Source of the DNA: Rosa chinensis
Taxonomy: Eukaryota; Streptophyta; Magnoliopsida; Rosales; Rosaceae
Length of the DNA: 64,000 nt
Direction: 5' to 3'
Assembly: GCF_002994745.2 (NCBI RefSeq)
Contig: NC_037091.1
Location: forward strand, 30,878,612 to 30,942,611
Translations under genes and position numbers: made by a program
Notes under the pieces: model-generated
Databases searched by the model: none
Seen by the model: the letters and a program-made list of their open reading frames with translations, nothing else
What the model was told of the DNA's origin: nothing
Part shown: positions 23,936 to 38,893 of the stretch, piece by piece
How the letters are laid out: every line of letters begins with the position of its first letter
Numbering within the stretch: the first letter of the stretch is position 1

Positions 23936-24664
23936 AACATCATCATCGTTTTGATGTAAGGGAGGAGGATGGGTGGCCGGCGGCTTTGCCGATCACGGCG
24001 TCTTGGACGGTGCCACTTGGGCTAATGAGATCCGTTCTCATTCTTCTGTCATTCTTTTCTCTCTGCAGGGATAGAACAAGCTCATATCTATCGTACATTT
24101 TAAGTAACGAAAGATTGTCTTTATACTAGTCCAATGGTGTTGCGTTGGCGCATGGCTACATCTAGCAAACAAGTTCATAAAAAATGAGGTGTCCGATCTT
24201 GTATAGTGTTAAGTACAATAATGCGCCTATTGCACTTAGGTAAGACACTTCTGTCAATTAACACGTCTTCGTCATCATCCCTGGGACGAAACGCCTCTTA
24301 GGGTCAAGACTCAGGACGACCATGGGAGTGCATCTTTGACTTTATCAAAATGCAAAGCATTTATTGACACGGTATACAAGTTCTAAATCTAGACAAAACC
24401 GTGTTCTCCCAAGGTCCTTCATCTCAAACTCGGATTTCAGGTGTTCAGCGGTTTCCCTTAACTCTCAAGGGTTCCAATTATGTTTATCAACATAAACCGT
24501 GATAATTGCAAATCCAGAACTTGTCATGAAAATGCAGGGGCATAGTTCATCATATCCCTTCCCAATCAAGTAGTCACTTTAGTGAGCGTTTCACCCTCAT
24601 TGCAAATGCGCTCCGTGGTCAAGAGTCACTTGATTTGGGTAAATGAAGTCCACAAGAACCTTCA

Positions 24665-25498
24665 TTATATTTCATATCTAGATCCCCATAGAGATACATA
24701 GTGACCACATTCGTAAGCTGCATGTTCAGTTATTTGGAAACTACCAAACTGACAAGGTAGTGGAGTGCAATGACATCCATTACGAGAGAATATGTCTTCT
24801 CGTAGTCGATTCCAGGGCGTTTTGTGAGAAGCCTTGCGCCATAAGGCGAGATTATTATATCTTTTTCTCATCACGCTATCTAACGAAGACCTATTAATGT
24901 CAACAGGTTTTATGTTAGGAGGTGTTGACATCTCAGGCCCGAAATCCTTCCTCTTTGCTAGTGAATCCAATTCAACCTGAATCACATCTTTCCATTTAGG
25001 CCAATTTTCTCTACGTTGACATTCAACGAAGTAAGGTTCGATGTCATTGATTTCAATAATTCCACGTCCTCATGTACACTAGTGTAGTTCGTAGAGATCT
25101 CTATATTCTCAGGAATTGGTTCTAACATTGAGGCGTCCCCCAACGATGTCTCTTGGACATAACCATAATCCAGAATATTCTCATGAGACGGATTTTGAGT
25201 GTCAATGATCAATGGATCAAGTTGTGCCAAACTCGCTCTCTTCCTAGGACGAGAATCCATCGAACCTATGGGTCTCCTACGCTCTCTAGCGGAACCCATG
25301 GCCTATGACGCCATTATGCCACTTTGTGGCGTCACCATACCACCATCCATGGTAGTGGTGCCGTACCCATCTCCTCTGGGTGGCACTATGTCCTCCTGTA
25401 GGGACATCAATCCTTGCAGACATGTTTGCAGCATGTATATGTGATCTCATCACTTTTAAGGGATCAAAATGAGACATAGTGGGGACAGACCACGACAA
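24665..25498 (-). pseudogene. Copia B integrase-RT linker and RT start, broken
   Basis: Frame 25299-24982 carries the linker signature GRPIGS-like RRPIGSMDSRPRKR, then IDTQNPSHENILDYGY. Frame 24985-24665 starts the RT with IQVELDSLAKRKDFGP and TPPNIKPV. Later RT motifs are frameshifted and the palm YxDD box was not seen. Not functional. Confidence 0.75.
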
Positions 25499-25664
25499 TT
25501 CCTGTCGTTTCTGTTGAACGTTGACGTTTTAATCTCCCCCTAACAACGGGAAGACTGTCTCATCAAAGTGACAATCCGCAAATCCAGCGAAAAAAAAAAA
25601 AACAAAAAGATAGCCTGTCAAGAGTTCTACATAGCGGACTTATAGTTGGAGACACATGTCCAAC

Positions 25665-25668
<4 letters not shown>

Positions 25669-25704
<36 letters not shown>
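25669..25704. repeat. (AT)18 microsatellite
   Basis: Uninterrupted AT dinucleotides inside copia B. The matching place in copia A (about 4190-4200) has no expansion. Confidence 0.95.
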
Positions 25705-25707
<3 letters not shown>

Positions 25708-25759
25708 TTCGTTGCAATGACTCATGTTGGTGTGTTGTGGCAGCACAATTGGCACATGA

Positions 25760-28515
25760 TGTAACGCCCCAAACCGCACCTCACCAGCTTGGGCACGTTA
25801 CAGTGCCGCGGAGCTCTAAAATATAAACCGAAAGCTCGATTCACATTCTAGAGGACCGCTAGGCATTTCGTTAGAAAACTTTTTGCAACACACAGCGGAA
25901 GCTATCGATATTTTTGAGGTGAAGAACTAGAGTTGCTGATATCTATTTCACTCATCCAGTACTTGGATAAGGATCACACGAGGTATGAATTTCAATGAAA
26001 GAGAATTCAACTAACTTTGACACGATGCTAAATAACCACAAGTTCCGAAACACGGAGTTCGAGAACTGGAAATCAGAATAAAGCCCAGAAGGTGGTTTAC
26101 CAAACTTGTTCTGCACACCCAGCTCCGTCCGCTATTGTCCCGTCACCAGTGCACAGTACCTGCATCCATACTGTTGTAGGGGGTGAGCTTTCGTCCTCGC
26201 TGCTCAACAGGAACTCTACCTCAAATTGACTCAAAACCAATAAACAAATATTTGGGCTGCCCAGTATGAAAACATATTTAAACCAAATATTTAAAAGAAC
26301 GAAAAACTTTAATGTTTTTCAACTTGAAAACCGATGCATGATGCTTAAATAAACACGGCGCCAAATCTCAGTATTACCTGATGGCCGGTCCCATAGACCC
26401 ACTACTCGACCTTACCTCAAATTAATTTATCACCAGGTAAGCGTAGCGAGAACGTCCACTACCTAGCTATACACACGTACCGAGTCCGTGATTGCAGATA
26501 CTCGGACGACCGGTATAGCTAACCCTCCGGAGGTTTTGGGGATCGAACCCAAGGAAGTCAGAGCCACCCTTCGCTCTCAAGCCATCACATATTTTCTCAC
26601 GGATTGGTTAGTGTACATTGCATTTTACATAACCAACCCATACCACTTATCATGCATCACATTAATAAAATATAAAAGAAACTCACAAACCGAGGAGAGT
26701 CCTGAATCCCTACCTGGATTCCGATGCGTTCTCTCACGTACTCCGAGAGTTGCGAACCTTCTGTTCCTTGGATAACTGGAGTCCTAGATTCCGACATTTC
26801 GACCGTTAATAATCTATTGAACAATTATATGGAATATCGACGATTAATAAATCGTCCAACCAACTTTTCCTAGTTTGACCAGGAGTTGACCAATTTGTCC
26901 ACGTTTCACTAATCGAGACCGGTTCGATAATTAACTCAAATTACCGAACAATGACTTGATATTAAGATATCAACCCAATATATTAGGTGCACTAAAACTT
27001 TACTCAAGCCACCCAATATATACACATTTCTTTTCTTTACTCACGGTCATTTTTACAAAATGCTTATGCAAACCAATGTTATAACAAATTCCCAACTTCA
27101 TGAACAAATGAATTCGAGTATCCTTAACAATTTCGTCACATAGTAATTCGTCGGAAGTTACTATGGACACCCAATATTATTTTAGGCCATTTTCCACATC
27201 ATAATTCCAATTTTAGCAATGATACTTGAACTGGCCTTGAACACAGATTTAACAAGAACACCATTTGACACACTGCCACAATACAATCTTTATAATCACA
27301 GTCCATTCAAATCGACACACAGTCCATGCTGCACACGCAATCAAGCTTATACAACATTCAACCAACCAAATGTCCATTTCAAGGCCACCATAACAGATTA
27401 TCAACTCAAGCTACTAACTTCGGATTTGCATGACAATAACCAAACTCCAATTTCAACGTATCAAACCAAAATCACCACACTCAACCAAACTGTCGAAGAG
27501 TACAGAAAAGCAGAATTTCAATCTCAATCAAGCCCAACCAACTCAGTTCACTAGCTCTGGATTACCATAACAAGAACAAAACTTTAACACATGGTTCGAA
27601 TTATACCTTCAAGAACTACTTGAATCGAGCTCAGTTTTACACTCTTACTGTCGAAACTGGCCGATGATGAACTAGTGAGTTTCGATGCAAACGACGCAGC
27701 AAGCTTCACAATTTCTCCTCTGCAAGTGTAGTGACGACTGAAACCAAGCCCAGAAGCGTTGGAGCAGTCGTCGGCGGCATCCACGACATCGAACCCGAAA
27801 CCAACCCAGAAACCAGTTTGTCAAAACTTGATTTAATCGAAAATCTAATTACAAAGGCTTGTTAAGCACGACGAGGAGGTGAGGTTTCATACCACAAGTA
27901 GCTCAGAAGGTGGTCGGAGTCGCCGGGAATTGCAGAACTCGCCGGAGAAGACACAAAGCTTCCAGTCGTCAATTCTCCGTCTACGATCGATGCATGGATG
28001 ATCAGAGACCACCGGAGGGTAGACGACATCGAGACGAAGAGAATGATGGCTGTGCGCCGCCGTGGGGTGGCCGGAGGTCGGCGTTCTGGCTGGGTTTCCT
28101 CGGTCGGGTCGTGCTTCGGCCTGAGAGCACCGAGGTCTCGTTTTCTCTCTCTCTCTCGTTGATTTGATCAACACCTATAAGTAGAGTGGTCCAATTAACA
28201 TGAAAGGCTAAGATCAAGCGGTGGAGAGAATGGAAGGCTAGGATCGCACCACCTATTTTCCATTTCTCTAATTAATTTCTAAAATCTCAAAAACTTCGGA
28301 AAAATAGTTAAAAATAGCTCTGGTATCCGGAAAATTCCCCGAAAATTTCCACGAACTCGTCGTGCCGTAAACTTTACCGTCCACCTCCTAAATTGAGGAT
28401 TTCACTTTATGTATAATTCTGAAAATTTCCTCGAGCATCTTGACATTGATCGAGATCGTTGAATAATTTTGCGTACGATCTCTATTAAGCTCGATACATT
28501 TTTCTGGGGCTCACA
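25760..28515 (-). mobile_element. LARD LTR 1 (3' LTR of the array)
   Basis: 2756 bp. Plus strand TGTAACGCCCC...GGGGCTCACA. LTRs 1, 2 and 3 showed no difference by eye. Repeated ORFs inside (for example 26488-26775, 27219-27554) have no family signature. Confidence 0.93.
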
Positions 28516-28529
28516 GTTCCACCCCCCTT
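28516..28529 (-). promoter_or_regulatory. LARD polypurine tract
   Basis: Minus-strand AAGGGGGGTGGAAC directly precedes the 3' LTR; it would prime plus-strand DNA synthesis. Preceding text (CGAGGACGAAATTTATTT) resembles the pre-PPT boilerplate of Tekay/Del-type Ty3/gypsy elements. The same tract is at 35083; the copy at 41650 has one C fewer. Confidence 0.75.
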
Positions 28530-31500
28530 AAATAAATTTCGTCCTCGAAATTTCATGATTGGTCAAACTGTCAATAATAGTTTACTTTTCATGTCGGACT
28601 CCAGTACCCGTAACATTTCCAGTTTCTAATTTCTTGTGGTACAACTCGACTATTTCTGGTCATACATATCAACACCGGAGCTAACATTTCTCTTTACCAA
28701 GTGTTCCTCAATTATCACCAACAGGATACACTTTGCTCCGCTATTTTTCACTTTTCTGTAACCACAAGACATTTGTTAGAACAACTGGACTGAGTGATTA
28801 ACAATCTCACTACTCTGCTCATAACATTGCCATTACTCTCCCCATAACACTGCCATACTTGGCATTTCCACAGACAATTTATGTCTATACCAAATAATAC
28901 TGGGTAACTACCAACCTTGTTACCCTAACTCAATATTGCCACTGCTGGCAACTCAAAGCCGACTCACGTCTTCATCCAATTCCCGCTCATTACAAGTACA
29001 ACGTCCCGGGAATTGCAGTTTTGTCAAAAGACATACTTAAGTACTTGTAGTCAAATACAACTACCCGTAGGTAAACTTATGTTCCTCACGTGGAACCCAC
29101 GTCAACTATGATGAACAAGTCGGCGTTGTCACTGCGATCCGTAGCTTTGACGACCATTAACATCCAATGGAAAACACTCTGTTAACAATTCACTGGTTGT
29201 CACTAACATGGAATTCGCGATTCATCGTGGTAAACATATCTGTCCTCAAAAGGACAACCACACGCGATGCTGGCTAAGTATCCGTCTTTTCTAGTCAAGT
29301 TATACAAGAAAAGCACGACGGAACCTAACAGCAAATTTCCAAAAGTTATTCCACAAATTTCCACGTGACGAAACTTTACGAATTTTCTCGTAGTGCACCC
29401 GTCGTTCAGACCATGTCAAGCCATGTCGCTGAAGTCGCAAGTTGCGTTCCTAATGGTGACGACGCAAGCTTTCTACCTCTCGTTCTTTGCACGTCTCTTT
29501 CTTGCCTTTCGGTTGCCAATCATCTAGTAGTGTAGAGAATATCCTCCCTTACTACAGTTCACCTTGACTTATATGGATAAGCAACCGAAAACAATGCTCA
29601 AAACTTCATTTTGCAAATTTCCTAAGGAAAGGAATTTGAGCTCTAGGAAATTCCAAATGATTTCCAATACCAAATCCGTAAACTTCCAAGAAGGGAAGAC
29701 AAAGGAAGTGAAAATTTTCCAGATCATTGGCAAAGATGCCACACATTGTTGTGTTAAAATTTCAAAATTTCGAAGCTCTGGGAGTCACTAGAAATTGATT
29801 CCAAATTTGCTACAACAGAAAGTCAGCAAAACTTTGAGATTAAAAATCTCAGCCTTGAGACTAATTCGGAGGGTTAAAATTCCCCACCTTTGGGTGAAAT
29901 TTGTTGGAATTGAAAACAATTTTAAAAATAACTTTGAAATCACTTTACTCGAAATACTTTTGCAACCCGAAAAACCTTTTCAAAACACAAGATTTTCTAA
30001 ACCTCGGAAACAACTCAATTGGAGAGGTTTCAACGTTGAACTAGCATGATTTCAACTACAACCAAAACTTTAATAAGGTTGGAGAATCGTAAAACAACAT
30101 CAACCAAAACGAGGAGATCAAAGTCAACGTAACTATTAGAAGGAAGAAATACTCGCAGTCTTTCTAGGATCCTTACCGGTAACACGTGTTGTTATAAATG
30201 GCCAGAATCCCAGCGAGTCGCCTGCCCTTCCTTGAAATACGTTTGCCTTGATGACCTTTCACCTAGAGTCGAGCGGTTTGGTCCACGAAACAAAGTAGCC
30301 TTATTTTCTCGTACGTACGCGAATCTCAACGTCCAAAACTCGAGTTAACTATAGCCATAAGTGACATGGAGTTTCTGCCGCATATACGAGTGAGTTGAAG
30401 AAACATAATTTGAGAAGTCACCATAGAGGTCGCAAGGTGGACGCACACCTCTTCTCCTTCTTTCCTTATGACACGCTTCGGGTCCACGCTGAATCCGCAT
30501 TATCTTGTTTAAGCATTCCAGAGGAGGTCTACACACCTCAAAGTGTAACATAGGGTGACCTTAGTCAAACCCATAAATCTTCTAATCGCGTAGCTTCCTC
30601 AGCTACCCCAAAGCAACACCTTACATGGTACCACTCGCCGAAACCATGCTTTCAGATTTTACAATCCTAAAATTTCACAAGCAATGTCAAATGGCGAGCA
30701 CTAAAGCACAATTAAATCTCTCTTACTTAATTTCGAAGTCGACAGGTCTAAGCGAGGAATTTCATTCCGCTGTTCAGTAGATTAAGTAGCTGAAGATCCA
30801 CTTTTCCTTGACTCATACCCCAGAGGCACAAGAAACGTCAACGAGTTGTGCTCGACAGGATCTTCCCGAAATAATGATTCAAATTCCTCGAGAGTTGTCA
30901 AATGACATTTCAAGTCAAGACTAACATGAGAGCAACAATTAACACTACTCAACAATCAAAAGAAACTCACAAGACAATTTCCATGTCCAAACATCCACTA
31001 TGCTTATAGGGACCTAAAGTTTGTCGTTCACGTACCTTTTCCTTTTTACTATTACCTCATACTGGGCCCACATAATCTTTCTCGCAGTCTGTGCACTGTG
31101 GAGGAGCTTTGGGTGGCAATACTTGTTCAAATTTCAAGAACAAATAAAAGGATGAACAGTAACTGGACTCGATAAAGATTACAAGACAGATGCAACATCG
31201 AGTCCTACCAACAATATTTCAATGAACAGGATTCACATGATTATGCACAATTTGGAAGTGAATCCATAAACCAATTCACATAATGTATAAACATATAACA
31301 GTTAGACTTGAAAAGAATTTAAAACAAATCACAACAATCGAGTCTGTGGAAGTAATCAAGGGAACTAGACTCGACAAGGTATCCAAGGAAGAATCAATTA
31401 GCAAGTCCAACTTCGGTAGCAATAAGCACAATTTTTAACGAACCAGATTCACTGAACAAAGCGATGGCAAACAACCAAATCGGTAAGTGAATCCAACAAT

Positions 31501-32309
31501 ATAACAACATTCAAAAGTATAGAAAATCACGCAACCACAACTTCAATTTCAAAGACAAGTCGGAACATAAGTCAACCTTTCGAAGAAGGGATAATGATTT
31601 TCGGATTAAAGAATCCAAAAACAAAACAAACAATAGTTCCGACTGACAACACGTCGAAGTTTCGGAGAATAACTCCAGAGTCATTTATTTATTGCAAGTT
31701 GTATTCAGTAATTAACAACTTTCAACCGCGATATACATTAGGGGTGATCCGGTGGCCAGTCGGGCCCTAAACCGCGTGAAGAGTTGTAATTATATGAACA
31801 CACACTGGCAACAATCATTTCTCACTACGAAGGAGTGAACTGGAATTTCATGGTAAAGAAATTCCTAAAATCTCCCACGTAACTGGAAATCAAGACTTTA
31901 GACGAACCTCGAAACACTGTTTAAATCAGTGTAAGGTTTTGTTCAAAAACCTCAAATGTAAAAACCCACGTTAAGGGTAAACAACGATTTTTCCGCTAAA
32001 ACTGCCCTTTTTAGGTTAAAAGCGTCTTTCCGACAAAACACATTTCAAAGTCGGTACGGGTTTAACGTAAATAGTAAACACCGAAAACCAAAACTTTTGA
32101 ACAGTAACGGGAAGTCAAACCTTTTCAAACGTTAGGTAGAATTTCTAACAACTTTTCAAGTCAAAGGTTCCGACTTCCGAAACACGTTCTTGAACAACCA
32201 TTTCCCAAGTCAACGTTTTACCAAGACTTGGAAATTTTAACGAGCCGACAGAAACTTTTTCGGGTTTCAGAGGTTTTTAAATCGTTGAAATCGAAAACTT
32301 GGAAGCATT

Positions 32310-32321
32310 GCTCTGATACCA
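32310..32321 (-). promoter_or_regulatory. LARD primer-binding site (unit 1)
   Basis: Minus-strand TGGTATCAGAGC is complementary to the 3' end of initiator methionine tRNA, the usual primer for plant LTR elements. It lies 5 nt inside the LTR end. The same site is at about 38877-38888 and 45443-45454. Confidence 0.85.
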
Positions 32322-32326
32322 CTTTC

Positions 32327-35082
32327 TGTAACGCCCCAAACCGCACCTCACCAGCTTGGGCACGTTACAGTGCCGCGGAGCTCTAAAATATAAACCGAAA
32401 GCTCGATTCACATTCTAGAGGACCGCTAGGCATTTCGTTAGAAAACTTTTTGCAACACACAGCGGAAGCTATCGATATTTTTGAGGTGAAGAACTAGAGT
32501 TGCTGATATCTATTTCACTCATCCAGTACTTGGATAAGGATCACACGAGGTATGAATTTCAATGAAAGAGAATTCAACTAACTTTGACACGATGCTAAAT
32601 AACCACAAGTTCCGAAACACGGAGTTCGAGAACTGGAAATCAGAATAAAGCCCAGAAGGTGGTTTACCAAACTTGTTCTGCACACCCAGCTCCGTCCGCT
32701 ATTGTCCCGTCACCAGTGCACAGTACCTGCATCCATACTGTTGTAGGGGGTGAGCTTTCGTCCTCGCTGCTCAACAGGAACTCTACCTCAAATTGACTCA
32801 AAACCAATAAACAAATATTTGGGCTGCCCAGTATGAAAACATATTTAAACCAAATATTTAAAAGAACGAAAAACTTTAATGTTTTTCAACTTGAAAACCG
32901 ATGCATGATGCTTAAATAAACACGGCGCCAAATCTCAGTATTACCTGATGGCCGGTCCCATAGACCCACTACTCGACCTTACCTCAAATTAATTTATCAC
33001 CAGGTAAGCGTAGCGAGAACGTCCACTACCTAGCTATACACACGTACCGAGTCCGTGATTGCAGATACTCGGACGACCGGTATAGCTAACCCTCCGGAGG
33101 TTTTGGGGATCGAACCCAAGGAAGTCAGAGCCACCCTTCGCTCTCAAGCCATCACATATTTTCTCACGGATTGGTTAGTGTACATTGCATTTTACATAAC
33201 CAACCCATACCACTTATCATGCATCACATTAATAAAATATAAAAGAAACTCACAAACCGAGGAGAGTCCTGAATCCCTACCTGGATTCCGATGCGTTCTC
33301 TCACGTACTCCGAGAGTTGCGAACCTTCTGTTCCTTGGATAACTGGAGTCCTAGATTCCGACATTTCGACCGTTAATAATCTATTGAACAATTATATGGA
33401 ATATCGACGATTAATAAATCGTCCAACCAACTTTTCCTAGTTTGACCAGGAGTTGACCAATTTGTCCACGTTTCACTAATCGAGACCGGTTCGATAATTA
33501 ACTCAAATTACCGAACAATGACTTGATATTAAGATATCAACCCAATATATTAGGTGCACTAAAACTTTACTCAAGCCACCCAATATATACACATTTCTTT
33601 TCTTTACTCACGGTCATTTTTACAAAATGCTTATGCAAACCAATGTTATAACAAATTCCCAACTTCATGAACAAATGAATTCGAGTATCCTTAACAATTT
33701 CGTCACATAGTAATTCGTCGGAAGTTACTATGGACACCCAATATTATTTTAGGCCATTTTCCACATCATAATTCCAATTTTAGCAATGATACTTGAACTG
33801 GCCTTGAACACAGATTTAACAAGAACACCATTTGACACACTGCCACAATACAATCTTTATAATCACAGTCCATTCAAATCGACACACAGTCCATGCTGCA
33901 CACGCAATCAAGCTTATACAACATTCAACCAACCAAATGTCCATTTCAAGGCCACCATAACAGATTATCAACTCAAGCTACTAACTTCGGATTTGCATGA
34001 CAATAACCAAACTCCAATTTCAACGTATCAAACCAAAATCACCACACTCAACCAAACTGTCGAAGAGTACAGAAAAGCAGAATTTCAATCTCAATCAAGC
34101 CCAACCAACTCAGTTCACTAGCTCTGGATTACCATAACAAGAACAAAACTTTAACACATGGTTCGAATTATACCTTCAAGAACTACTTGAATCGAGCTCA
34201 GTTTTACACTCTTACTGTCGAAACTGGCCGATGATGAACTAGTGAGTTTCGATGCAAACGACGCAGCAAGCTTCACAATTTCTCCTCTGCAAGTGTAGTG
34301 ACGACTGAAACCAAGCCCAGAAGCGTTGGAGCAGTCGTCGGCGGCATCCACGACATCGAACCCGAAACCAACCCAGAAACCAGTTTGTCAAAACTTGATT
34401 TAATCGAAAATCTAATTACAAAGGCTTGTTAAGCACGACGAGGAGGTGAGGTTTCATACCACAAGTAGCTCAGAAGGTGGTCGGAGTCGCCGGGAATTGC
34501 AGAACTCGCCGGAGAAGACACAAAGCTTCCAGTCGTCAATTCTCCGTCTACGATCGATGCATGGATGATCAGAGACCACCGGAGGGTAGACGACATCGAG
34601 ACGAAGAGAATGATGGCTGTGCGCCGCCGTGGGGTGGCCGGAGGTCGGCGTTCTGGCTGGGTTTCCTCGGTCGGGTCGTGCTTCGGCCTGAGAGCACCGA
34701 GGTCTCGTTTTCTCTCTCTCTCTCGTTGATTTGATCAACACCTATAAGTAGAGTGGTCCAATTAACATGAAAGGCTAAGATCAAGCGGTGGAGAGAATGG
34801 AAGGCTAGGATCGCACCACCTATTTTCCATTTCTCTAATTAATTTCTAAAATCTCAAAAACTTCGGAAAAATAGTTAAAAATAGCTCTGGTATCCGGAAA
34901 ATTCCCCGAAAATTTCCACGAACTCGTCGTGCCGTAAACTTTACCGTCCACCTCCTAAATTGAGGATTTCACTTTATGTATAATTCTGAAAATTTCCTCG
35001 AGCATCTTGACATTGATCGAGATCGTTGAATAATTTTGCGTACGATCTCTATTAAGCTCGATACATTTTTCTGGGGCTCACA
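32327..35082 (-). mobile_element. LARD LTR 2
   Basis: 2756 bp, shared by units 1 and 2. No differences from LTR 1 seen. Confidence 0.93.
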
Positions 35083-38000
35083 GTTCCACCCCCCTTAAAT
35101 AAATTTCGTCCTCGAAATTTCATGATTGGTCAAACTGTCAATAATAGTTTACTTTTCATGTCGGACTCCAGTACCCGTAACATTTCCAGTTTCTAATTTC
35201 TTGTGGTACAACTCGACTATTTCTGGTCATACATATCAACACCGGAGCTAACATTTCTCTTTACCAAGTGTTCCTCAATTATCACCAACAGGATACACTT
35301 TGCTCCGCTATTTTTCACTTTTCTGTAACCACAAGACATTTGTTAGAACAACTGGACTGAGTGATTAACAATCTCACTACTCTCCTCATAACATTGCCAT
35401 TACTCTCCCCATAACACTGCCATACTTGGCATTTCCACAGACAATTTATGTCTATACCAAATAATACTGGGTAACTACCAACCTTGTTACCCTAACTCAA
35501 TATTGCCACTGCTGGCAACTCAAAGCCGACTCACGTCTTCATCCAATTCCCGCTCATTACAAGTACAACGTCCCGGGAATTGCAGTTTTGTCAAAAGACA
35601 TACTTAAGTACTTGTAGTCAAATACAACTACCCGTAGGTAAACTTATGTTCCTCACGTGGAACCCACGTCAACTATGATGAACAAGTCGGCGTTGTCACT
35701 GCGATCCGTAGCTTTGACGACCATTAACATCCAATGGAAAACACTCTGTTAACAATTCACTGGTTGTCACTAACATGGAATTCGCGATTCATCGTGGTAA
35801 ACATATCTGTCCTCAAAAGGACAACCACACGCGATGCTGGCTAAGTATCCGTCTTTTCTAGTCAAGTTATACAAGAAAAGCACGACGGAACCTAACAGCA
35901 AATTTCCAAAAGTTATTCCACAAATTTCCACGTGACGAAACTTTACGAATTTTCTCGTAGTGCACCCGTCGTTCAGACCATGTCAAGCCATGTCGCTGAA
36001 GTCGCAAGTTGCGTTCCTAATGGTGACGACGCAAGCTTTCTACCTCTCGTTCTTTGCACGTCTCTTTCTTGCCTTTCGGTTGCCAATCATCTAGTAGTGT
36101 AGAGAATATCCTCCCTTACTACAGTTCACCTTGACTTATATGGATAAGCAACCGAAAACAATGCTCAAAACTTCATTTTGCAAATTTCCTAAGGAAAGGA
36201 ATTTGAGCTCTAGGAAATTCCAAATGATTTCCAATACCAAATCCGTAAACTTCCAAGAAGGGAAGACAAAGGAAGTGAAAATTTTCCAGATCATTGGCAA
36301 AGATGCCACACATTGTTGTGTTAAAATTTCAAAATTTCGAAGCTCTGGGAGTCACTAGAAATTGATTCCAAATTTGCTACAACAGAAAGTCAGCAAAACT
36401 TTGAGATTAAAAATCTCAGCCTTGAGACTAATTCGGAGGGTTAAAATTCCCCACCTTTGGGTGAAATTTGTTGGAATTGAAAACAATTTTAAAAATAACT
36501 TTGAAATCACTTTACTCGAAATACTTTTGCAACCCGAAAAACCTTTTCAAAACACAAGATTTTCTAAACCTCGGAAACAACTCAATTGGAGAGGTTTCAA
36601 CGTTGAACTAGCATGATTTCAACTACAACCAAAACTTTAATAAGGTTGGAGAATCGTAAAACAACATCAACCAAAACGAGGAGATCAAAGTCAACGTAAC
36701 TATTAGAAGGAAGAAATACTCGCAGTCTTTCTAGGATCCTTACCGGTAACATGTGTTGTTATAAATGGCCAGAATCCCAGCGAGTCGCCTGCCCTTCCTT
36801 GAAATACGTTTGCCTTGATGACCTTTCACCTAGAGTCGAGCGGTTTGGTCCACGAAACAAAGTAGCCTTATTTTCTCGTACGTACGCGAATCTCAACGTC
36901 CAAAACTCGAGTTAACTATAGCCATAAGTGACATGGAGTTTCTGCCGCATATACGAGTGAGTTGAAGAAACATAATTTGAGAAGTCACCATAGAGGTCGC
37001 AAGGTGGACGCACACCTCTTCTCCTTCTTTCCTTATGACACGCTTCGGGTCCACGCTGAATCCGCATTATCTTGTTTAAGCATTCCAGAGGAGGTCTACA
37101 CACCTCAAAGTGTAACATAGGGTGACCTTAGTCAAACCCATAAATCTTCTAATCGCGTAGCTTCCTCAGCTACCCCAAAGCAACACCTTACATGGTACCA
37201 CTCGCCGAAACCATGCTTTCAGATTTTACAATCCTAAAATTTCACAAGCAATGTCAAATGGCGAGCACTAAAGCACAATTAAATCTCTCTTACTTAATTT
37301 CGAAGTCGACAGGTCTAAGCGAGGAATTTCATTCCGCTGTTCAGTAGATTAAGTAGCTGAAGATCCACTTTTCCTTGACTCATACCCCAGAGGCACAAGA
37401 AACGTCAACGAGTTGTGCTCGACAGGATCTTCCCGAAATAATGATTCAAATTCCTCGAGAGTTGTCAAATGACATTTCAAGTCAAGACTAACATGAGAGC
37501 AACAATTAACACTACTCAACAATCAAAAGAAACTCACAAGACAATTTCCATGTCCAAACATCCACTATGCTTATAGGGACCTAAAGTTTGTCGTTCACGT
37601 ACCTTTTCCTTTTTACTATTACCTCATACTGGGCCCACATAATCTTTCTCGCAGTCTGTGCACTGTGGAGGAGCTTTGGGTGGCAATACTTGTTCAAATT
37701 TCAAGAACAAATAAAAGGATGAACAGTAATTGGACTCGATAAAGATTACAAGACAGATGCAACATCGAGTCCTACCAACAATATTTCAATGAACAGGATT
37801 CACATGATTATGCACAATTTGGAAGTGAATCCATAAACCAATTCACATAATGTATAAACATATAACAGTTAGACTTGAAAAGAATTTAAAACAAATCACA
37901 ACAATCGAGTCTGTGGAAGTAATCAAGGGAACTAGACTCGACAAGGTATCCAAGGAAGAATCAATTAGCAAGTCCAACTTCGGTAGCAATAAGCACAATT

Positions 38001-38893
38001 TTTAACGAACCAGATTCACTGAACAAAGCGATGGCAAACAACCAAATCGGTAAGTGAATCCAACAATATAACAACATTCAAAAGTATAGAAAATCACGCA
38101 ACCACAACTTCAATTTCAAAGACAAGTCGGAACATAAGTCAACCTTTCGAAGAAGGGATAATGATTTTCGGATTAAAGAATCCAAAAACAAAACAAACAA
38201 TAGTTCCGACTGACAACACGTCGAAGTTTCGGAGAATAACTCCAGAGTCATTTATTTATTGCAAGTTGTATTCAGTAATTAACAACTTTCAACCGCGATA
38301 TACATTAGGGGTGATCCGGTGGCCAGTCGGGCCCTAAACCGCGTGAAGAGTTGTAATTATATGAACACACACTGGCAACAATCATTTCTCACTACGAAGG
38401 AGTGAACTGGAATTTCATGGTAAAGAAATTCCTAAAATCTCCCACGTAACTGGAAATCAAGACTTTAGACGAACCTCGAAACACTGTTTAAATCAGTGTA
38501 AGGTTTTGTTCAAAAACCTCAAATGTAAAAACCCACGTTAAGGGTAAACAACGATTTTTCCGCTAAAACTGCCCTTTTTAGGTTAAAAGCGTCTTTCCGA
38601 CAAAACACATTTCAAAGTCGGTACGGGTTTAACGTAAATAGTAAACACCGAAAACCAAAACTTTTGAACAGTAACGGGAAGTCAAACCTTTTCAAACGTT
38701 AGGTAGAATTTCTAACAACTTTTCAAGTCAAAGGTTCCGACTTCCGAAACACGTTCTTGAACAACCATTTCCCAAGTCAACGTTTTACCAAGACTTGGAA
38801 ATTTTAACGAGCCGACAGAAACTTTTTCGGGTTTCAGAGGTTTTTAAATCGTTGAAATCGAAAACTTGGAAGCATTGCTCTGATACCACTTTC
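35083..38893 (-). mobile_element. LARD internal domain 2
   Basis: 3811 bp. Private differences from units 1 and 3: ACATGTGTTG near 36750 (others ACACGTGTTG) and AGTAATTGG near 37727 (others AGTAACTGG). Confidence 0.9.

Larger units (their letters stand above)
28516..32326 (-). mobile_element. LARD internal domain 1
   Basis: 3811 bp without gag-pol. Small ORFs (29564-29791, 29795-30049, 30345-30551) recur in every unit only because the units are copies. It differs from units 2 and 3 at a CTGCTC/CTCCTC site near 28817. Confidence 0.9.

Noticed and set aside
32310..32321. A tRNA gene at the TGGTATCAGAGC site.
   Set aside because: Only 12 nt match the tRNA 3' end complement and no cloverleaf is present. 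It is a primer-binding site.
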